Source of the DNA: Taeniopygia guttata
Lineage: Eukaryota; Chordata; Aves; Passeriformes; Estrildidae
Direction of reading: 5' to 3'
Length of the DNA stretch: 64,000 nucleotides
NCBI RefSeq assembly: GCF_048771995.1
Contig: NC_133024.1
Span: forward strand, 89,932,501-89,996,500
Shown: positions 11,301-24,501 of the stretch, piece by piece
Layout of the letters: every line of letters begins with the position of its first letter
How positions within the stretch are numbered: the first letter of the stretch is position 1
Notes under the pieces: model-generated
What the model was told of the DNA's origin: nothing
What the model saw: the letters and a program-made list of their open reading frames with translations, nothing else
Databases searched by the model: none
Made by a program: the position numbers and the translations under genes

Positions 11301-14300
11301 GTCTAGATCAAGTTCCTAGGAGAAGCTCCCAAACTGAGCTTCTCAGTTGAAGACTATTGGCAGAATTCTTTCTTTTTTCCTCCAGGCACTGCTGGAGGCC
11401 AGAAAGGTACTTATTTTTATCTGCGCAAGACAGTTAAAACTGCATTTTATGTTTTAGGGATCGTGTTATAGTTACTCATCCTTTAATAGAATTTTTCTTG
11501 AATCTTTAGAATTAATACAAACGTTTAACTAAGGAGGACTTTCAAGTACACAGTTAGATGCTTTTGAAATTTGCTTCACGTTGAGTTTCTAGGTACAATT
11601 CAAGATATTGATAAAGTTCTTGTAAACCTTGAATATTCATTTGTCAGCTTAGGTGTTTTCACTGAAAATGCTTTGGTGGTGGTATTCACAGATGTGTTTC
11701 TGTTAGAATTTTAGTAACTGGATTCTGTCTTAGCCGAGCTGTTAAATAGTTTGCCAGCCCTCAGGCTATCATTCAAGGCTTATTTTGTTCCTTAGTTTTA
11801 TTCTCAAGTGTTCTATGATGGGGAGAGAATGACTGCAAATAATACTTCATTTAGCTGGAAAGTCCTCAAATGTTAAGATGAACTGTAAAAAACATAGTGT
11901 GAAGCTCTTTATTCAGGAGAGCAGGGAATAAGCAATGTCTATCTAGATTAAAGCAAAACCACACACTTGTGTTACAACATCTGTCTCAGGGGAAGGAATA
12001 ACAGAGTTCAGTGAGGGTTGGGTGTTCTTTAAGAATAGAATAGCATCTGTTCAGAAATTCATCAAGAGATAGAAAATAAGTTAAACCACTAAATCCTGTT
12101 TGCATTGTGTACCTAATGGATGTCTGTACATAATGTTCCACTTAAAATTCTTTAGTAAAGGCACATGAGCATTTATGTTTTTCAGAATGCTATCCACAAA
12201 GATAAAATCTTTTGTCTTAACCACTGTTTTGTTTTGCTCTTAAACAAAACCATAAAAAGGTGGGGGGAAAGTAGGAAGAAATTTTAAATATATGTAAATA
12301 ATGTAATCTCTTTTGAACAGGTGTGACACCACAGAAAAGCTAAAAGCTCTATTGCCAAGGTTGGAACAAGAGCTAAAGGATCCAGCAAAGTTCAAAGATT
12401 TTTATCAGTTTACTTTTAATTTTGCTAAAAATCCCGGACAAAAAGGTCTAGGTAAGTAGAAGAAAAATGAGAAAATATCTGCAGTCAGTGAAGTCTTCCA
12501 AATGTTTTCAGTGCTACAATATTCTCATTGGCAATTGTTTAGTAAACTCATTATTGATTTCTTTCACTGATTTCTCTTTCTCATCTTCTTTCATTTAATC
12601 TCTTCTTAATGTCCCCTTGGTACAGATAATTTAAGGGTGTTCTCTGCCAGCGTTGACATTCTCTCACCTCTTGTCAAATGAAGTTCCTGCAGTTCTTTGA
12701 GACCTGTCAAATTTTTTTTTTTAATGCTGAGCTAGTGAGCTCTGTGTGTTAAGAACTGCTGAAACAACATGTCCCTATCAGCTCAGGAAGAGGGAGAAAA
12801 CGAGGCAAAAGTTACTGTTCTCCTTAAAAATTTTAGTTTTAGCTCAGTTTTTATGTAAAGTTCAGAAAAAGGGTATTATGGACTTGATTTAAAACTGGTG
12901 AGTAAAAATAGGCATAGTTTATATATTATTCCTTGTAAAGTTTGAGCTTTATCCCAGTCCATGCCTTCTATTGCTGGAGTAAAACTGATACATCATTTGA
13001 ATTCCACTTTTTTTTCTTCAAATCAAAAATATCTAGTTTTTGAATAGATGAAAATACTAATAAAATGAAGTCCACTCTTTTCAAATTTATGTTCATTTTC
13101 AGAAGATCCTGTGTAGGAAGGAATTAATGTTTTGTATATAGAATAGCACTGTACCATCATCCCTGTTTCTTCTGCTGTGTGTGAGAGGTTTGTTGGTTTT
13201 TATAGTGTTTTGGGGTTTTTTTTCTTTCTTTTTAGCACAGCCGTTTTAAATCCGTGTCTAAGTTACTTGGAAAGTTGATAAATTTTTTTTCAAGAACTGT
13301 TAGAAGAGCAGAGTATCAATTTAGACCTCAACCATGTGTGTTTGTTCCACACTCTTTACTTTGAATAATCTCTCTTGTCTTTCCTGGTGTAGATTTTTTT
13401 TTTTAATTATGGACTATGTTTAGCCAGTTTATATTTTATTCTTTTTTTTTTCTTCAGCAGTTCTGTTTTTCATTTCATCTGTCACTCTCTTGTGGCTCAC
13501 GGGCCACTTTTACTGACAAGAAAATGAAGTCTTGTAGTGACTCTGTGAGGTTGGTTAGGATTATAGTCCCTTAGCTAGTCTTCATTAACAAAACTTAGTG
13601 CTTTCAAATTGCAGGAAAGGTAAGTCAGTTACAACTGAAGTTGGGATTTATGGGATACCTATAGAAGTATTACAGATAGCTTCGTGTTTTCATTGTTCGT
13701 TGCAACATGAAACTCATGAACTTGGGCAGTACACTGCAAAAGCTTTTTAGCTAAGCTTGTGTGAAGAGTGGAGGCAGCCCAACCCAGACTTGGAACTGTG
13801 GGAATTGACATCAGCCGTGTACAAAGTCTGTTTCTGTCTTACTCATTTCGGAGCCTTAAAGTCTTTCTGGTAAATTGTAACTGGGAGGCCTGTAAGTTTA
13901 TGTCAAGTAAAGGATAAAGTGAATGGTTTGAATTAATGAAGTGGAAATAATCTCTCCTAAATTTCAGTTGCAGGATATTTTAATGTAATTTTTCTAGTGT
14001 CTGAAGTATTCAGTGCTTTTTCTTATTATGCTGGGAGCTTAAACCACCAAGTCTGGTAATTGTACTCATTGCTTAGGGGGCTGATCTGTAGGCTAAAAGT
14101 GTGTTGGATTCTTGGATATCCACATGACCTACAAATGTGCCTATTTGAAAACTGACCAAGTTTGACATAGTGCCAGTGACAAATGAGAAATTCATATTCT
14201 TAGCAGATTGTTAATAGAAACCTTTTATAAAAGCAGATGTAATTAAACTCTTTTTATTGGCTCCTTCAGGCTAAGCACTAGGGCATCCTTTTCTTTTTTT

Positions 14301-17214
14301 TTTTTTTTTTAAAGCAATAACTCTTGAGACTGGAGCTTACCAGAAACTTGTCTGTGATAGGCAGACTGACTTATGCAATTATTTTTCATGGTTTTTCCTT
14401 GTTTGTTATCTTAGATATTGAAACTATAAGAAATTAGTGAAAAATCTTTAAAATGTTCACGCAGCAATGCTTTGGTTACGAGTCATGTTCACTGCTCCAT
14501 CATTTCAGATTACTTTTTTTTAAATCTGTGTCTGCCATTTTAAGAAGTGATGTACAGGAGTTATTAGTTTATTTATTGTCCCCTCGCCTCTGAAAAACAC
14601 CAGGAAATAGTGATTTATGGGTTCCTTATTAATACGCCAGGTGGTCTTTAAATTTAAAAGGTAGAGAAATACTTACATAGTGTAGAGAAATACTTATATA
14701 GTGTATTCCCTTACGTTAGACAGGGTCACTATCTACCAACACCAATTCTTGCTCATGCTTTTCTAACCAAAGCTCTGTGGTATGCTACAATATCTACTAA
14801 ATTGCCTTTTCAGTTTCAATACATATTAATAAGATTTGAGGTTTGATTTGTACTGGTCCTCTGGCTGAACAAGTTTGAAAGCTATTGCCTTCACAAAATA
14901 CAGTCTTAAATTTTTGATGTCAGGTTTCATACATCTTTGTCCATGTTTGCTTAAACCTATTGTTAGTTTTTTTTTTCTTTTTCTAGCATATAAGTTAAAT
15001 CTCTGTTTCTGAATTTTCCAGTTTAATACTTTAACCAGCCAAAGTAAGTATACAGAATACATTTTGTTAGAGTGAGTGACAATTTCTTGCAAAGTTGGCG
15101 ATGATGTATGTGTCTTCACTTAGTCTCTGGACTGAGTAAAACCAGCTACCCTGATAAATTTTCCAGTATCAGCTCTCTGATACTGAAATTTCGTCTTCCA
15201 ACTCTCATTTCCTTTGCAGTCAAATTGATCTAATTTTCTCTTGTCATGTAACACCCAAACAAGCCAGATAAGCTTCCATGTTAAGTATTTTGCTTATTGT
15301 TTTGCATCCTTTTGAGTTTGCTTAAGTTTGATACTATTTGCAGTCTGTTTTACTATTTTCTGCAGCACTGCAGTGTACCCAGTTGAATCTGTTTCTGATC
15401 TGATATTTCTGCAGTTGATTACTCCCTTTAGCACTGTGACTTTGCACTTCTTTAATGAAATCTTTCTTGCTTACTTCATGTGATTTTTCCAATTTGTCCA
15501 AATAATTTTGAATCATAATCCTGTCTTGTATTGTGTAAGACCTTTTTCAGGTTTTGTCTAAGTTGCAGATTTAACAAAAGTTTTCTTTGTTGTATCATCT
15601 GAGTTATTTAAGTATTGGGCAGTGTTAGATGCAGGACTGACCCGCTTAGATGAGTTACTTTCTCCCAGTTTGACAGGGAATGCCTGAGATTCTTCCAGAA
15701 CTTCTTTGACTTTTATGAGGCTTCAAACATGGTAGGAAGCAGTTTGAGATTGCTTCAGCATACTGAGATGAATTTCACTGTATCTGGCTTCACTTTGGGC
15801 AGCAGTGCTTGAAGACTGAATTTCTAAAAGTTTTTTCTGAAATAACTGTCAGTTTTCACTGAATCTTTTTTGCTTGGAGCGCAGCTTGGGGAAAAAATCT
15901 CTGAGTGTCCCAGACTTTCTATAGTTATTATCAGCAGGACACGGTATCTTTTATCACACCAGCTGCCATTTGTAAGATGGGGAGTGGGAAGGCACAGAAG
16001 CCTGTCTTAGGTATTTTGGTTATAGTAGAATTTTGATGATACCTGACAGAGCTGTCTTCATAATTCAGAGGGGATTTTGCTCCAGGAAAATGGTCTTGGA
16101 GAGGAGTGTGCATGTAATTTTGTGTTTTATTAATTTTTGGACTAGCCTGTATTCTCTTGCTTTTTAATTTCTTTTTCTTCTCCAGTTCCCCTCAAAACCA
16201 ATGGAAGAAATGCTGCCATTATGTAGATGGGAAGAATCCTCTCCAATAAACTAAGTTACATCTGTTCTGTCATGCCCTAAAATAGACACAGTATTCAGTA
16301 CACTGATACTCATTCCTAGAAATAGGACTGCCTTTTATAGGAGTCTCTTTTCCACAGTTCATGTGGTGACAGTAGGGAATTTTTATTTCTCCTTGTATCT
16401 GCAGGGCTTCTGTCACTGTGGATTCTTCCAACTCGAATGTTTGCATTTACTTTTGTTAGCTCAGTATTACCAGGTAGAGTGCTCCAACCTGGGCACGTGC
16501 TGTTCAAAGAACAGTAGTAGCAGTCCCCCAGGGTGATGATATCTTGTGTAAGGAGCGAGATGCAGAAGGCAAAAGCTCAGTGCATAGGATCTGCCATGAT
16601 GATCTTGAAGCAGAAAATGATGTTCTGATTAATGTTACTAAGCACCCAACTGTCGAGTGTTTTTCAAATACATCTGAATAGATTTGATCATTATCCAAGA
16701 AGACAATGGATGCATATAACTGTTAAGACTGTGACTCTGTAAGTGGTGGACAGAATTAAGGAAAAAAAAAGGGCAAAGTTTCAGCAGAGCTGTGCCATCT
16801 CAATGGCTGCATGTTGGACCTGGAGTACATAGTATTTAGTTATATAAAACTTGATTTTAATTTTGTCTTTATATGTTGTAGGTGCAGTTTATCAAGTTAT
16901 CTGGTTTGCAGGAGATTTTAAAAATAATTATTATGGATATCTGTGATTCTGTCTTTAATCTGCTTTCTCATGTTCTTTCTACTGTGTATAGTGCAATAAA
17001 TCTTAAATTTTTTCATGGTGCAGAGTTGGATAAGTTTATCTTGCATTCTACTCCCCAAGTTCTGCCTTTCTACTGCAGTCTGAGTGAAATTTTGTATCCT
17101 AGCTCTTGTTGGTAAATGTATTAAAGATTAGGATTATAGGTCTTGTCATGTTGTCTATAGAGCAGTTCAGATAGTTCAGATTTCTAAGGGCACTTTCAAA
17201 ACAAGGCCTTAGCT

Positions 17215-17246
<32 letters not shown>

Positions 17247-20200
17247 GCTTGGTTGGGTTTTTTTTTAACCTGATACTTGCTTTGATTCTCTTACTGGGTC
17301 TCCCTTTGAGCCCCAAAGAGACATGTTCAGGAGTTTGTTACAGTTTGTTTCAGCCCCAGGAAGGAGCTTAATGCATTCTTTCATGGTCTTCACCTTCCAA
17401 CATGGAGACAAAAAGCCGGTTGAGTCCTTCATCACTTCTTTGTGATCCCTTCGTCTGCTTGCTGGCTCAATAGGTTGTGCTTCCTTCTCTCTGCCAGTTG
17501 CCTGGGATCAAGCAAGAGATGAAAGATGAGGAGGGCATTCAGACTTGAATCAAATATTACCTCAAGACCAGAAGAATGACTATCTTTGCATCCGGTATGT
17601 GGACTTCAAGGAGGTTTCCTCTCCTATAAGCAGATGAGTATAATGTACTCTTTTTAATTGAAGCAACATCAGCTTTGGCTTTTATCATAACAATATCTCA
17701 ATATTCTTTGAAGAGATCTTTAGACATTAGGGAAGAATATTTTTTCTTTCTATTTTGTTTTCTTTTTTCACTCCTGCCCTCCCCCCCAGGCTAGTTATCA
17801 AGATGTCTTTCCCCTTTCAATGAAGAATTACATTCATAGGCAATTTGTAGGAGTGAGTGCATGGAAGAAGTTGAGTGAGGTCTATAAATGAATTTTATAT
17901 TTATTTTGTAAGAGGTCTGTAAATGCTGTATTTTAGGTTATCCAGTGACCTTGGTTTGTGTGTATGGTTCTTGCTTTATTTTTGTTCACATTTTCCATGT
18001 TGAAAATGCCAGCAGTTTAAGGGAAACTTAGTACAGAAGAGGTGCTTTGATCAGTAGGAGGGTGGCATAACTGCCAGTTCTACTAATGCCTCACTGATTC
18101 CCTTATTCATGTTTGGGAAATGCATATGCAGTCAACTTTGTCATCTGTTGTTGTGTATCTGAATGGTACATGGAGAGATTTGCAGAGGCAAAAGGATTTT
18201 TGAACTGGCCACAATCAGGTTCATTAGGCTGCACTCAAACTGGTGTTCTGACAGTCATCTCCTAAGTCTAACCTGCATTCCAAGTCTGTTTTTGTGCTTA
18301 AGGTGAGAATAGATAAACATGAAAGGTTCTGCATGGAATCAGGCTGCGTCAGCATGGCAGGTGCTGAGACAGAGCCAATGAGCACAGCCAGACCCTGCTG
18401 GGTTCCTGCAGTGCCCCTCTGAAATCCATGAGCTGTGCTTTACCATCCCTCCTGTCCACCACAGGCACTTAAGCCTGACACTGCATTATCTGTCCCCTAA
18501 CACTGGGCACTGGGAAGCTCTTTGCTGATGTCTTTGCAGGGATGAGCGGATCCAGCTCAGCTAGATCCCGAGTTTAGCCATGATCTGTATTTGTATCAGT
18601 CCCCTTGACTTGTTCTTTCCCCTTCTGCCTATCTTCTGTGGGGGAGCTTCCAGTTGCAACTATAGCCTATTTTGCTCTAATCTTTTGGCAATTCAATTAA
18701 ATATTTTTGGGTTTAATCCTCATGGTATATTCTTGTTATTTTGCTGATTAGGAAAGAAGAAACTAATTCTTGTGTCTGTGGTCCTAGCAATTTGGTGGCC
18801 AAAGAAGACTCTTAAAAATCATTCAGAAATGAAGAAACGAGGAATTTATTTATTAACTCACTGAACCCTGCAAGTATTCACTTAATGCTTATTGGTCAGG
18901 CAGGTATAATAGTCCTGTTGTTGAGACGGGTAGACACCATTGTTCTTACCTGTGCATCAGTTCCAACACAGTGTTGAAAAGTTATATTCGTAATTCAGGT
19001 GAATTAGTGATAACATTCTGTCCATTTCAAGCGTAAGTGCATGAACAGGTCTTGTTGGTAGGGCAGACTGAGAGCTAGAAAGCTCTGTTTGGCAGAGGAT
19101 GACAAGTGAGTGCTGCAGTCCCAGAGGGTGGTTTTGGCACAGCAGGTCTAAATGAGCTGCATTTCATGTTCCTCAGAAATCCTGCTCTCCAGCCATTTCC
19201 TTGCTATCTGTTGATTTCTCTTTTTGTTTTCACACTTCCTTAATTTCTAGTGTGCAATGATTTTATTGCCCTGGTCCAAAATCATAACATGAAAAACTTG
19301 AGTCTTACTTTTTTCATGCAGCGATCTATTTTTTTTTTTTTTAATTTCTTAACAAGATTCAGTCAAGTCTTAAAAGTAGACACAGGCTGTATTTTTCCTT
19401 CTTCATTAATTGTGCTCTTTGTTATCACTTCAAGCTTTCTGTTCAATCAGGATAGAAGAAGCTAAGGTTTTTTTAAAGCCTGTTTAGAATGAGGTTTTCA
19501 TGTTTGAGGATAGATCATATTGCATGCAAAATACTATTTCTGATTGAGGAAAGCTGATTAAGTTGTATGCATTGCATACAACTCACCAGATACTGATTCT
19601 GAAAATATTTTTGGATTGAAAGGAAAGCTCAAATTATATAATGTACCGTATATGATGTAATTCTATGATGTTCTTTAATGATTTAGCAATTTTATGATTT
19701 GGATATGAACATGGATGTTAGCAATGAAGTCTTATTTAAACTGATCCTTGTCTAGGTGTTTTCAGAGATCCATGCATCTGTCTTCTGTTTATAAAACTTA
19801 TATTATTGGTCTGTAATGTGGGTAGTATATATTTTGGTATAAAAACACAGCATATTTTATAGTTGTAGTTTTATTGTTATTGTAATGATGCCTTTGTATC
19901 TATACAGCATTGAAAGAGGTATTCCTAAGACTGCCTGACGAATTTTTGCCTTGCAAAAGTGTCTTCATGTGGGGATGGAGAACCTAATGGCATAAGGTCT
20001 TTTCTCTATTTTAGTATCTGTCTGTATTAGTGCAGCACTAATTGTAGCAGATCCACAGCAGCACTGTTTATTGGTACTACTGTCAGCATGTAGAATTTGA
20101 ACTCTGTAACTAGGTCTTCCCTTTAAAGCAGAAAAATATTTTTTTGTCCTCCAGTGCCAATTTTTTTAACCTAGGTAGGGAATTGTCTTCAAACAGAAGT

Positions 20201-23200
20201 GTAGGCATATCTGCTGAGATTGTGGCAAACCTGAAGGCCTAGTTTGCTCGTGTGCTTTAAGGGTGCATAAACTGGCACCACTACCAAAAGTGATAGTCCC
20301 ATCTAGTCCTTGTGTTCAAATAACACTTGTGTTAGTTGATGGCTTTGTGGGATTACAGTGAACCAGGTGAGAAAGATCGACTTTTTTTTTTTTCCCCTTT
20401 TGCAAATTTTACTGAGATAAGAACTTTCCTCCATGTGCCTACTGGGAAGAGCAGCTCCAGTGTGGACATGTTTCATCCACTACAGAGCTGTATCCTCAGT
20501 GGGATATGCATTTTTCGTGTGTTATAGCAAGTAACTTCTGTGTCTTTGTGCAGGAGAATTCATTGGCAGACACATGTACACAGTGTCCCTCCAGTGTCAA
20601 CTTAAGAGAGTATTTTGTATGCGTTGTGTTAAACACAATTTTGCAATAATCAAGTTTACCTTAACATAATACTGACTTGGACAAAAACCAAGGAAGTGTT
20701 CTCTCTTTTCCTTTTACCTCTTCTTTTGTGGTACCTTTAATCATCTTTGTTTCCCTACCTGTGCTTTCTTCCTTTTTCCAGGGAATATTTACATCAGAAG
20801 TATAAACTTTTCAACTATTAAGATTTTATTTCTTGAAAGTGCATTTGGCTTCAAGTTGTCACATGATAGAGTTGCAAGGTTTGCTTGGAGAGGTTGAGTC
20901 CTCATAAAGAAGCCTGAGTGAGTGGGATCAAAGCCAGTTACTTCACAGTGACGTTTAGAAACTTTTAAGTTTCTGCTTTTTCACTCTTTTTGCCTTTAAT
21001 TTGGGATAACAGATAAGAATAATTAATCTGCATATCTAAGCATCAAGTAATGATATTAATTTCTGTCTTCTACATATTTTTGTGAAAAATGAGCGTGGTG
21101 GCATAGACAGGATGAGCAAACGGAAGTTTAGTGGAGCATAATTCAAATTCTGTACTGAAGAGCACTGTAGGACAAGCACTGGCAGCACTGTCCCTGTGTA
21201 GATAGGTAGAGGCATATTGCAGTTCTCTGCATCTTAACTGCTGCACTTCATCCAGACCCCAGCCTTGTCTGAAGCAGGGACTCTAGGGGCATGGCTCTGT
21301 TAAAATCTGGACCATCTTTCAGACATGAAGCTTGATTTCAGGTGACAGTGTCCTTTGGTTTGTAGTGTGATATGTACAATTTCAAAAACCACTCTTCCTT
21401 CTTGTAGGTGCAGGTCGAGCTTCTGTTTTATGTGCTATCACAGTACTGTCTCTTAAGCTTCATATTCTGTTTACACTTTGTTTATACTGAAAGCACAGGC
21501 TGAAATATTTCTGTGGTTTAAGAAAGGTTGTGCCTTATTTATTGTTGCCCAGTAGTTATCATGTACCTAGTGCAAGCACCAAAGCCATTAGGTATTGTGA
21601 GCTGCTGGGGATGAAAACAGGCCTTCAAGGAAACATCCTTTCTACCCTTAAGCTGCATCTAATGTCGCTTCTGCCTTTCTGCTGGAATATGTGGCAGTGC
21701 TGCATCTTCCTTGAACCCTGCTCTCAGATCACTGGTCATGATGCAGAATAAGGCTGATTTCTTGGACTTGTATTTTCAGTACTGGGTTTAAGTGTTTGAC
21801 TATTGAGTGATGCCAGAAGAACAGAACTACTGCTGTAGGGGATTCTGTAGAATCATAATACCACAGATAAATGACTTTTTTCATCTCCTCATGTCCTTAC
21901 ATTCCCTTCAAAATGTGTGTCCAAAATGTGATAAATTAGGAGGCGTGGACATCTGTGGATTTAAATGTTTGTTTCTATCAATATTTGCTATGTTTATGCA
22001 TGTATGCGTATATTTTTTTCTTTTTTGATTTGCAGAGAGATTTATCATTCAATGCTCTGTTTCTGTAGATTGAAAGTAGCTTTAATCTGGCGTTGGCAGA
22101 TGGTGACAAAAATATTTTAATTTTATTGACCTTGATGTTCAATACAAAATCTATACTGTTACTGCTTGTCTTCTACCTTTTGGGTCAGGGAGAGTAGAAA
22201 ACTAATTCCTTATAGTTTTTTTTAGTGATTTTGAAAGAGTGTTATTTATTTGTATTGTAATATGCTAGGTGTAGCATTAATTGTTTAATCAGAAGGGGTT
22301 TATTGTTTATAATGTACTGCAATATTTACATGTTGCTTTATCTCTTGCAGATCTAGAAATGGCAATTGCATACTGGAATTTAGTCTTGTCAGGAAGGTTT
22401 AAATTTTTAGATCTTTGGAATAAATTTTTGCTGGTAAGTATGTACTTTATTGCTTACTGCTTATCTTATTCCATAGTAGTCTGGCTTTTGTTGGCTGTGT
22501 GCTTCCAATAACAAAAATATGGGCTATCTCTATACTTCAAAATTTTTCCTTTTTGAAAACTGATATAAAATAGTCTCAAATCAAGCCAAATTAAATCTTC
22601 TCTTTATGGTTTTCTAATTTAAAAGAATGCAAAAAGATGCAACAATGTGTTCTGCTTGCTTAATCCTGTATCCTCCTACTTAGGAAAGTTCCTGAATGAA
22701 AGGAAGACATGATTGTAAATTAAACTGGTGCTGCTGATTCTCGGTGAAAAAATATCAGAGCTGTGATTATTGTCAACCACGTATTTTACCATGCTTGTCC
22801 TTTTGTAGTACTAATGCATAAACTCAGTCTTTTTAAATCAGTCATACCAGAATTTAATGTTAAGAGACTTTGCATTTTCAACAAAATTTTTTGCCTGAGT
22901 TATTACATTGATTAATTTTTTAGCTAATAGTAGTGAACTGATCTTGACTGTTGTCTTATTATTAGTGCAATTCTGTGGGCAGTGAAGTAAAGATGCATAA
23001 CTTAAACCTTAGAAATTCAAAAATATTCCTGTAAAATACCAGATTCACTCATCCATGTTTCTTCATTTGCATGTCTATATAATTACAAAAAATGAAGTTA
23101 CATAATATATAATTTATCTTGATTTTCTTAATTTTGTCCTTTTATCTGTAGCTTAGGAGAAATAAAAAGTCTTTCTGCATTTACTTCCCCCAGTGCTTAA

Positions 23201-24501
23201 TAGGGAAGGTGTACACTTTTTGAAATATTGTTCTGTATTTTTTTTCTAATTTTTTTTGCAATATGTTTATTTGAATCATTGAATAATATACCAGTTTCAT
23301 CAGGAGGGTTTCTGAAAGCATTTCATGTTTTAACTGCCTCAGTACATTTTAAGACATCCAAATTCAGATCTATAGATGTAACTGAAGAAAAATCTTCCAA
23401 GTTACGACCTGGTATTAAATGTTTCTTTAGAAGAGACATTTAACCTGAATGTTTAGTTGAGAAGAAATACTTAAATTAAAAGATTTCAACCTCAGAAAGA
23501 AGCAAGCAGGAAGTCTTTCAGACAGATTTCTTTTTGTTATTGTTTTTTTTAAGATAGTGAAGGTGAAGAAATGTTCGAAATAGGTCTATTTCTGTACATG
23601 TCAATATAAAATATTGCTATGGAATTTGAAAGTAGTTTGGACTGAACAGTACTGTTATTCCTTTGTACAGGAACATCATAAAAGATCAATTCCAAAAGAT
23701 ACTTGGAATCTTTTGTTAGATTTTGGAAATATGATTGCAGATGATATGTCCAACTATGATGAAGAAGGTAAGCAGTACCTGAATATCTTCAAAAATTGGT
23801 ACAGCAGAATTAAAATACTACTATAAATGAACAAGAGAACATGTTACCTGGTGTCCTAATATGTTTACCCTTAAAGTTTCAGCTGCCAATACAGTGTCAT
23901 ACTTATTGCCAAAATAGTAGTGATAAGGAGGTTAACTGGTTTGCTGTAATTTGAAAACAGGGGTAAGGATACAGTCACACCATGATAGAGCACATTATTT
24001 GAATGTGTTATGCTACAGACCTCTGAGGGAAACGTTTTGTACAAAATTTTTGCTACCCTAAATGCAGCTTACTCTGTTACTAATTCTGTTCTGGAATGTG
24101 TGCAGAAATAAGTCCCAAGATATGAATGGCTATAATAAGAATGCTGTAGTTTTGCTATCAGCTAATGCTTATATTTGTACTGTGGCATTCTGTGTTTTAT
24201 ATACATTTTGGTTGTCTTAAGAACTATTGCTGACAAAAGAGATTCAAATGTAGCATTTATTAGTTAGGCGGTTTTTTCCAAGTATTTTATCATGTTGTGC
24301 TTGTTAAAGCTAGACTAGGGCAGAAATGTCAAGATGAGGTAAATCCTTTGTACTTATAGACTGTACCAATTTATTGCTGATGATGGTAGGCTAATTTCTC
24401 AATTGCTTGATTTCACTGTAGGAGCGTGGCCTGTTCTAATAGATGATTTTGTGGAGTATGCACGACCAGTAATCACAGGAGGAAAACATAAAACTTCCTA
24501 A
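5385..24501 (+). CDS. DCUN1D2: DCUN1D2, DCN1-like protein 2 (whole gene, 7 coding exons, 259 aa)
   Basis: DCUN1D2 is a co-E3 for neddylation. It binds the cullin WHB subdomain and the N-acetylated end of the NEDD8 E2s (UBE2M/UBE2F) and speeds NEDD8 transfer to cullins. The coding sequence joins 5385-5387, 7771-7987, 9733-9901, 12321-12451, 22351-22433, 23671-23767 and 24422-24501. All junctions are GT-AG with matching phases, total 780 nt, 259 residues, the usual length of this family. The protein begins [15 protein letters not shown]. Residues about 8-45 form the UBA-like domain and about 60-248 the DCUN1 (PONY) domain with the blocks [21 protein letters not shown] and [21 protein letters not shown]. 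The cullin-binding D-A-D patch is complete (D211, A235, D241). It has no N-terminal myristoylation glycine, unlike DCUN1D3. The choice of paralogue 2 over paralogue 1 rests on the N-terminus (MHKLK rather than MNKLK), the end ITGGKHKTS and the neighbour genes. Confidence 0.97.
5388..7770 (+). other. DCUN1D2: DCUN1D2 intron 1
   Basis: The first 800 bases are the downstream half of the CpG island and the rest is AT-rich. The long plus-strand open frames over 5395-6216 are CpG-island artefacts with no recognisable domain. Confidence 0.85.
7771..7987 (+). CDS. DCUN1D2: DCUN1D2 coding exon 2
   Basis: Acceptor CATCCCAAAG at 7770, donor GTAAGG at 7988. Encodes residues 2-73 and the first base of Asp74: the UBA-like domain ([36 protein letters not shown]) and the linker into the DCUN1 domain. 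Confidence 0.97.
7988..9732 (+). other. DCUN1D2: DCUN1D2 intron 2
   Basis: AT-rich intron. It holds a short TA/TG-rich low-complexity patch near 9158-9210 and nothing else that I recognise. Confidence 0.85.
9733..9901 (+). CDS. DCUN1D2: DCUN1D2 coding exon 3
   Basis: Acceptor TGAACTGCAG at 9732, donor GTAAGT at 9902. Encodes [19 protein letters not shown] through IDGMTELG, the first EF-hand-like part of the DCUN1 domain. Confidence 0.97.
9902..12320 (+). other. DCUN1D2: DCUN1D2 intron 3
   Basis: Ordinary AT-rich intron sequence. No repeat family, RNA gene or coding signal was recognised. Confidence 0.85.
12321..12451 (+). CDS. DCUN1D2: DCUN1D2 coding exon 4
   Basis: Acceptor TTTTGAACAG at 12320, donor GTAAGT at 12452. 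Encodes [18 protein letters not shown] through [12 protein letters not shown]. Confidence 0.97.
14294..17900 (-). pseudogene. Probable old retrocopy (processed pseudogene), parent unidentified
   Basis: On the minus strand this stretch carries many protein-like open frames in succession, each 40-98 codons and shifting between frames, with few intervening stops. Examples are a Ser/Lys-rich stretch at 15931-16190 containing [20 protein letters not shown], one near 15555-15715 containing [20 protein letters not shown], one at 15334-15516 containing [18 protein letters not shown], and one near 17590-17690 containing [20 protein letters not shown]. No introns or splice sites separate them. The minus-strand 3' side has AATAAA-type hexamers near 14.57 kb and then an A17 run (14310-14294), as expected for a retrotransposed mRNA. 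It is clearly broken and old. I cannot name the parent, and some apparent coding character could be chance in AT-rich DNA. A retroelement origin is not excluded. Confidence 0.4.
17220..17246. repeat. T27 homopolymer
   Basis: Twenty-seven consecutive T residues on the plus strand in DCUN1D2 intron 4, inside the antisense coding-like tract. Read on the minus strand it is an A run that could be the tail of a small retrotransposed fragment. Confidence 0.9.
22351..22433 (+). CDS. DCUN1D2: DCUN1D2 coding exon 5
   Basis: Acceptor TCTCTTGCAG at 22350, donor GTAAGT at 22434. Encodes [20 protein letters not shown] and DLWNKFLL of the second DCUN1 half. Confidence 0.97.
22434..23670 (+). other. DCUN1D2: DCUN1D2 intron 5
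   Basis: AT-rich intron with no recognisable feature. Confidence 0.85.
23671..23767 (+). CDS. DCUN1D2: DCUN1D2 coding exon 6
   Basis: Acceptor CTTTGTACAG at 23670, donor GTAAGC at 23768. Encodes [18 protein letters not shown] through NYDEE, with patch residue Asp211 in PKDTW. Confidence 0.97.
23768..24421 (+). other. DCUN1D2: DCUN1D2 intron 6
   Basis: Short AT-rich intron with no recognisable feature. Confidence 0.85.
24422..24501 (+). CDS. DCUN1D2: DCUN1D2 coding exon 7 and stop
   Basis: Acceptor TTTCACTGTAG at 24421. Encodes [20 protein letters not shown] through KHKTS and the stop TAA at 24499-24501. Ala235 and Asp241 of the cullin-binding patch are here. Confidence 0.97.

Larger units (their letters stand above)
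12452..22350 (+). other. DCUN1D2: DCUN1D2 intron 4 (9.9 kb)
   Basis: The longest intron of the gene. Between about 14.3 and 17.9 kb it contains an antisense coding-like tract (separate entry) with T runs at 14294-14310 and 17220-17246. The remainder is AT-rich sequence without recognisable structure. Confidence 0.85.
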
